Shown in pieces: positions 60,264-64,000 of a stretch of 64,000 bases of DNA. The notes below the pieces were generated by a model, which saw only the letters and a program-made list of their open reading frames with translations, was not told the origin of the DNA and did no database searches. How positions within the stretch are numbered: the stretch's first letter is position 1; each line of letters begins with the position of its first letter. Source of the DNA: Eledone cirrhosa (taxonomy: Eukaryota > Mollusca > Cephalopoda > Octopoda > Eledonidae); contig OZ024745.1 of NCBI GenBank assembly GCA_964016885.1, positions 46,804,272 through 46,868,271 on the forward strand, given 5' to 3'. Position numbers and translations under genes: made by a program.

Positions 60264-61934
60264 TATGGGGGGTGGGTCCGTTTTTTATTTGGGTGTCCCA
60301 TTATTTTATTTGGGTGCCCCGTGCTTTATTTGGGTTCTCGTTTTTTATGGGGGGGGGGACCGTTCTTTATCTGGGTGCCCCGTTTTTTATGGGGGTGCCC
60401 GTTTTTTATGGGGAGTGTCCGTTTTTCATTTGGGTGCTCCGTTTTTATGTGGGTTGGGGGTCCGTGTATTATTTTGGTGCCAGGATTTTTATTTCGGTGG
60501 CCCGTTTTCTATTTGGGTGCACCGTTTTTTTATTTGGGTGCCCGATTTTTTTATTTGGGTGCCCCGTTATTTATTTGGGTAGCCATTTTTTATGGGGGGG
60601 GGGTTATTTGGGTGCACCTTTTTTATGGGGGGGGTCCGTTTTTTATGGGGGGGGGTCCGTTTTTTATCTGCGTGCCCCGTTTTTTATTTGGGTGCCTCGT
60701 TTTTTATTTGGGTGCCCGATTTTTTTATTTGTGTGCCAGGTATTTTATTTGGGTGCCACGTTTTTTATTTGGGTGCCCCGTTTTTTTATTTGGGTGCTCC
60801 GTTTTTTATTTGGGTGCCTCGTTTTTTATTTGTGTGCCCCGTTTTTTTTATTTGGGTGCCAGGTATTTTATTTGGGTGCCACGTTTTTTATTTGGGTGCC
60901 CCGTTTTTTTATTTGGGTGCCCCGTGTTTTATGAGGGGGGGGGGGGTTATGGGGGGGGGTTTCCATTTTTTATTTGGGTGACTCGTTTTTTATTTGGGTG
61001 CCCCGTTTTTATGGGGGATGTCCGTTTCTCATGGGGGGGGGGGGGCATTTTTTATGCCGAAGGCCGTTTTTTATTTGGGTGCTCGGTTTTTTTATTTGGC
61101 TGCCCCGTTTTTTATGGGGTCGGGTCCGTTTTTTATGGGGGGGGGAGTCCCTTTTTTATTTGGGTGCCCCATTTTGTATTTGGGTCTTTGTTTTTATTGG
61201 GGGGTGCCCGTTTTTTTTATTTGGGTGCCCCGTTTTTTATTTGGGTGCTCCGTTTTTTTATTTGGGTACCCCGTTTTTTATTTGGGTGCCCCGTTTTTAT
61301 GGGGGATGTCCTTTTTTATGGGGGGGGGGGGGGCATTTTTTATGGGGAAGGCCGTTTTTTATTTGGGTGCTCGGTTTTTTTATTTGGCTGCCCCTTTTTT
61401 TATGGGGGGAGTCCTTTTTTTTATTTGGGTGCCACGTTTTATGGGGCGGGGGTCCGTTTTTTATTTGGGTGCCCCAATTTTTATTTGGGTGCCCCGTTTT
61501 TTATTTGGGTGCCCCGTATTTTATTTGGGTGCCCCGTTTTTATATGGGTGCCCCGTTTTTTTATTTTGGTGCCCCGTTTTGTATTTGGGTCCCCATTTTT
61601 ATTGGGGGGTGCCCGTTTTTTTTATTTTGGTGCCCCGTTTTTTTATTTGGGTGCCCCGTTTTTTATTTGGGTGCCCTGTTTTTTTTATTTGGGTGCCCCA
61701 TTCTTATGGGTTGGGGTCCGTTTTTTATGGAGGGCCCCTTTTTTATTAGGGTGTCCCGTTTTATGAGGGGGGGGGTCCGTTTTTTATATGGGTGCCCCGT
61801 TTTTTTATCTGGGTGCCCCGTATTTTTTGGGAGTGCGCCGTTTTTTATTTGTGTGCCCCATTTTTTTATTTGGGTGCCACGTTTTTTTATTTGGGTGCCA
61901 CGTTTTTTTATTGGGTGGGGGTCCGTTTTTAATT
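60264..61934. repeat. 20-bp minisatellite array, unit 4 (about 1.7 kb)
   Basis: Same unit family, with many poly-G variants (runs up to 13 or more). Bracketed by inverted repeats at 60213-60229 and 61935-61951. The longest open frame of the window (525 codons, 60189-61766) is a by-product of the stop-free unit. Confidence 0.95.
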
Positions 61935-63716
61935 TGGTCGGTCAAGGTGATAATAGTGTAATAATTTTTATTAGGCGAATTATTATCAAAAGTGACATAT
62001 TTTGTATACTGAAGGTACTGATATACAAACTATTTAGAAACATTCATACTGAAGAGAATCCATACAACTATAGTATTTCCAATTAATATTTACTTTCAAA
62101 ACAGTGAATTAACTAAACATAAACACATTTGTAAATTGCATGGTAGAATTTACAGGCAATCGAAATGTGGTTACTAAGAGTTAAGTACCTTAGTTATTGA
62201 CACAATTGATTCCTTCAGCGTGGCTGAATGGTTAGAAAATTGGATTCGCAATCGTGAGGTTGTAACTTCGATTCCGGGAAGGGCGATGCGTTATGTCCTT
62301 GAGTAAGACACTTTATTTCACGTTGCTCCTTCTATCTGGAGTTGCGATCGATATATAGTATTAACAAGTGGAAAGACCAACGGGAACATTGTTTCCTCGG
62401 TCCAATTTGACTAAAAATCGATATATAGAGTAATTTCACACGCACAGGCTCCCTCATTCTTTCTCTCATGGCGAGAGTTAGTTCCGCTGACAGACACTTT
62501 ATTTTAGATTACCTCCCCTAGTGGTTTATTTTTATTTTCCCATGGAAGCAGATGTAAACTTTATCATCTTAGAAGTTGTAGTGAAACTCACATAGTCCCC
62601 ACAAACATTTGGTTTGACACTAATGCGAACATCTGCCATATTTCACTTTTAGACTGTAAGTATGAAATATATCGAATTATCATTTCGATATTTTATATTA
62701 ACTAAAATAAAACTACATTAATAGAAGTGGATATGGAAGGAGAGACCATACCATAACACATGTTGGACCTTCATCAGTTCTGATGAGTGTTCCAGTTGTT
62801 TGATCAATGTAGCAGCTTGTTTGTGATATTAACATGCAAATGTATTTTTTCTACGTACCTACTACCTCCATCTCACTTTACAGACTGAGTTCAAATCCCG
62901 TCGAGGTTAACTTTGCCTTTCATCCTTACGGGGTCGATAAAATAAAGTACCAGTAATACATTGGAATAATTGCTGGCCTTGTGCCAAAAGTAGAAACAAT
63001 TATTATTTAGGGTGGTGGATTGGCAATATCGGACGCCATGCTTTGACATAGAGTTACGGCCCTTGACATTCTGAGTTCAAATCCCACCGAGGTTAACTTT
63101 GCCTTTCATCCTTACGGGGTCGATAAAATAAAGTACCAGTAATGCACTGAGTAATTGCTGGCCTTGTGCTAAAAGTAGAAACAATTATTATGTCTGTAAG
63201 ATATTTATTTTATTATCTGCTCAGTATCGAGGTTAGAATTGGGTTTTATCTTATATCTCTATTCCTTTCCCCCTTTACATTTCATTACACCGGCATTCTT
63301 GTATTGCCTTATCTCCTTAATGCTTACTTCGAACAATGTGCCAGAGGACATCAGGCAGACACGCATAGATACGTACGACAAGTTGACTGAGATGGCAATA
63401 ATAGCTGCTAAATTATAGGAAGCCCCAGCTGTGATCTGACTGAAAAGAGACAAGTGAATACGGTGAAATACCACTATGACAGAATTTGTGGTAGCATATA
63501 TATAAGGATAATATTCAACCACAAGTCTACATGTTAAAACTAGCGTCCTGTCCAGGGGTGAGTCTTGAACTCTGTCGCTTCACGCCATAAAACTAGGATA
63601 AGCACCGGTCAAATGAGCCTTCTTGCTTAACACACACTTGAGACATATCACCTTGACCGACCAGTCTGTCGGGCGCCGCTGGTCACAGCACGTGCTGTTT
63701 TAGCCATCCTTTTTTA
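61935..63716. repeat. Macrosatellite anchor, unit 5
   Basis: Same content. It has a small deletion near 62015 (GAAGGTACTGATATACAAAC). It carries the unit 2/3 form TATGTCTG. Confidence 0.9.
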
Positions 63717-64000
63717 TGGGGGGGGGGGGGGGCGTTTTTTATGGGGGGTGGTCCGTTTTTATTTGGATGTCCGTTTTTTATGGAGGGGAGGTCCGTTTCT
63801 TATTTTGGTGCCCCGTTTTTTATTTGGGTGTCCCATTATTTTATTTGGGTGTCCCATTATTTTATTTGGGTGCCCCGTTTTTTATTTGGGTGCCCCGTTT
63901 TTTTATTTGGGGGTCCGTTTTTTATTTGGGTGCCCCGTTTATTTATGGGGGCGGGTTCGTTTTTTATTTGGATGCACCGTTTTTTTATGGGGGTCCGTTT
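63717..64000. repeat. 20-bp minisatellite array, unit 5 (runs off the window)
   Basis: It opens with 15 G and repeats the same order of variants as the starts of units 2 and 3. The array continues beyond the window. Confidence 0.93.

Noticed and set aside
48199..62086. Long open frames (up to 525 codons) as real genes
   Set aside because: All three forward frames are open at once and read cyclic versions of the same 20-residue text. This follows from a stop-free 20-bp tandem unit. There is no start context, no codon bias and no recognised domain.
46434..64000. Telomeric or rDNA repeat
   Set aside because: The unit GTGCCCCGTTTTTTATTTGG is unlike TTAGGG, and no ribosomal sequence is present in the anchors.

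Overview
This is eukaryotic, intron-rich, AT-rich animal DNA. It most probably comes from a coleoid cephalopod, likely an octopus. The spliced protein is a metazoan IQGAP. The repeats (tRNA-derived SINEs with the tail motif AAATAAAGTACCAG, LINE 3' ends with CATCATCAT / GCATGGGTTGGA motifs, abundant AT microsatellites, fold-back elements) are of the type reported from octopus and squid genomes. The species call is inference; the sequence has no bacterial features.

Region 1 (about 4.2-30 kb, + strand) holds the last 16 exons of one IQGAP-family gene: most of the RasGAP-related domain and the RasGAP C-terminal domain, 627 residues to the stop codon at 29418-29420. All exons join in phase with canonical GT/AG borders. 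The introns carry a 46-bp minisatellite with 84 in-register copies (6699-10560), a doubly deleted mariner, several palindromic MITE-like elements (three close upstream of exons), SINEs, LINE fragments and long AT and CT microsatellites.

Region 2 (about 30-41 kb) is intergenic and transposon-rich: SINEs, palindromes, a relic of a LINE with a restriction-like endonuclease, a possible hAT-type element interrupted by a 0.37 kb fold-back, and a decayed LINE with an apurinic-type endonuclease and reverse transcriptase.

Region 3 (about 42-46 kb) is a broken Krueppel-type C2H2 zinc-finger gene split by an antisense LINE 3' end, followed by another antisense LINE 3' end.

Region 4 (46.4 kb to the window end) is a composite macrosatellite. 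A 1.75-1.77 kb anchor (zinc-finger remnant, tRNA-like SINE head, 1.5 SINE copies) alternates with an array of a 20-bp unit lacking stop codons in all three forward frames. Four full units and the start of a fifth are present. The anchors are near-identical and constant in length, while the 20-bp arrays vary from about 0.8 to 5.0 kb. Each complete array is bracketed by a 17-bp inverted repeat. This is the least familiar structure in the window. The long hydrophobic ORFs inside it are best explained as a by-product of the stop-free repeat.
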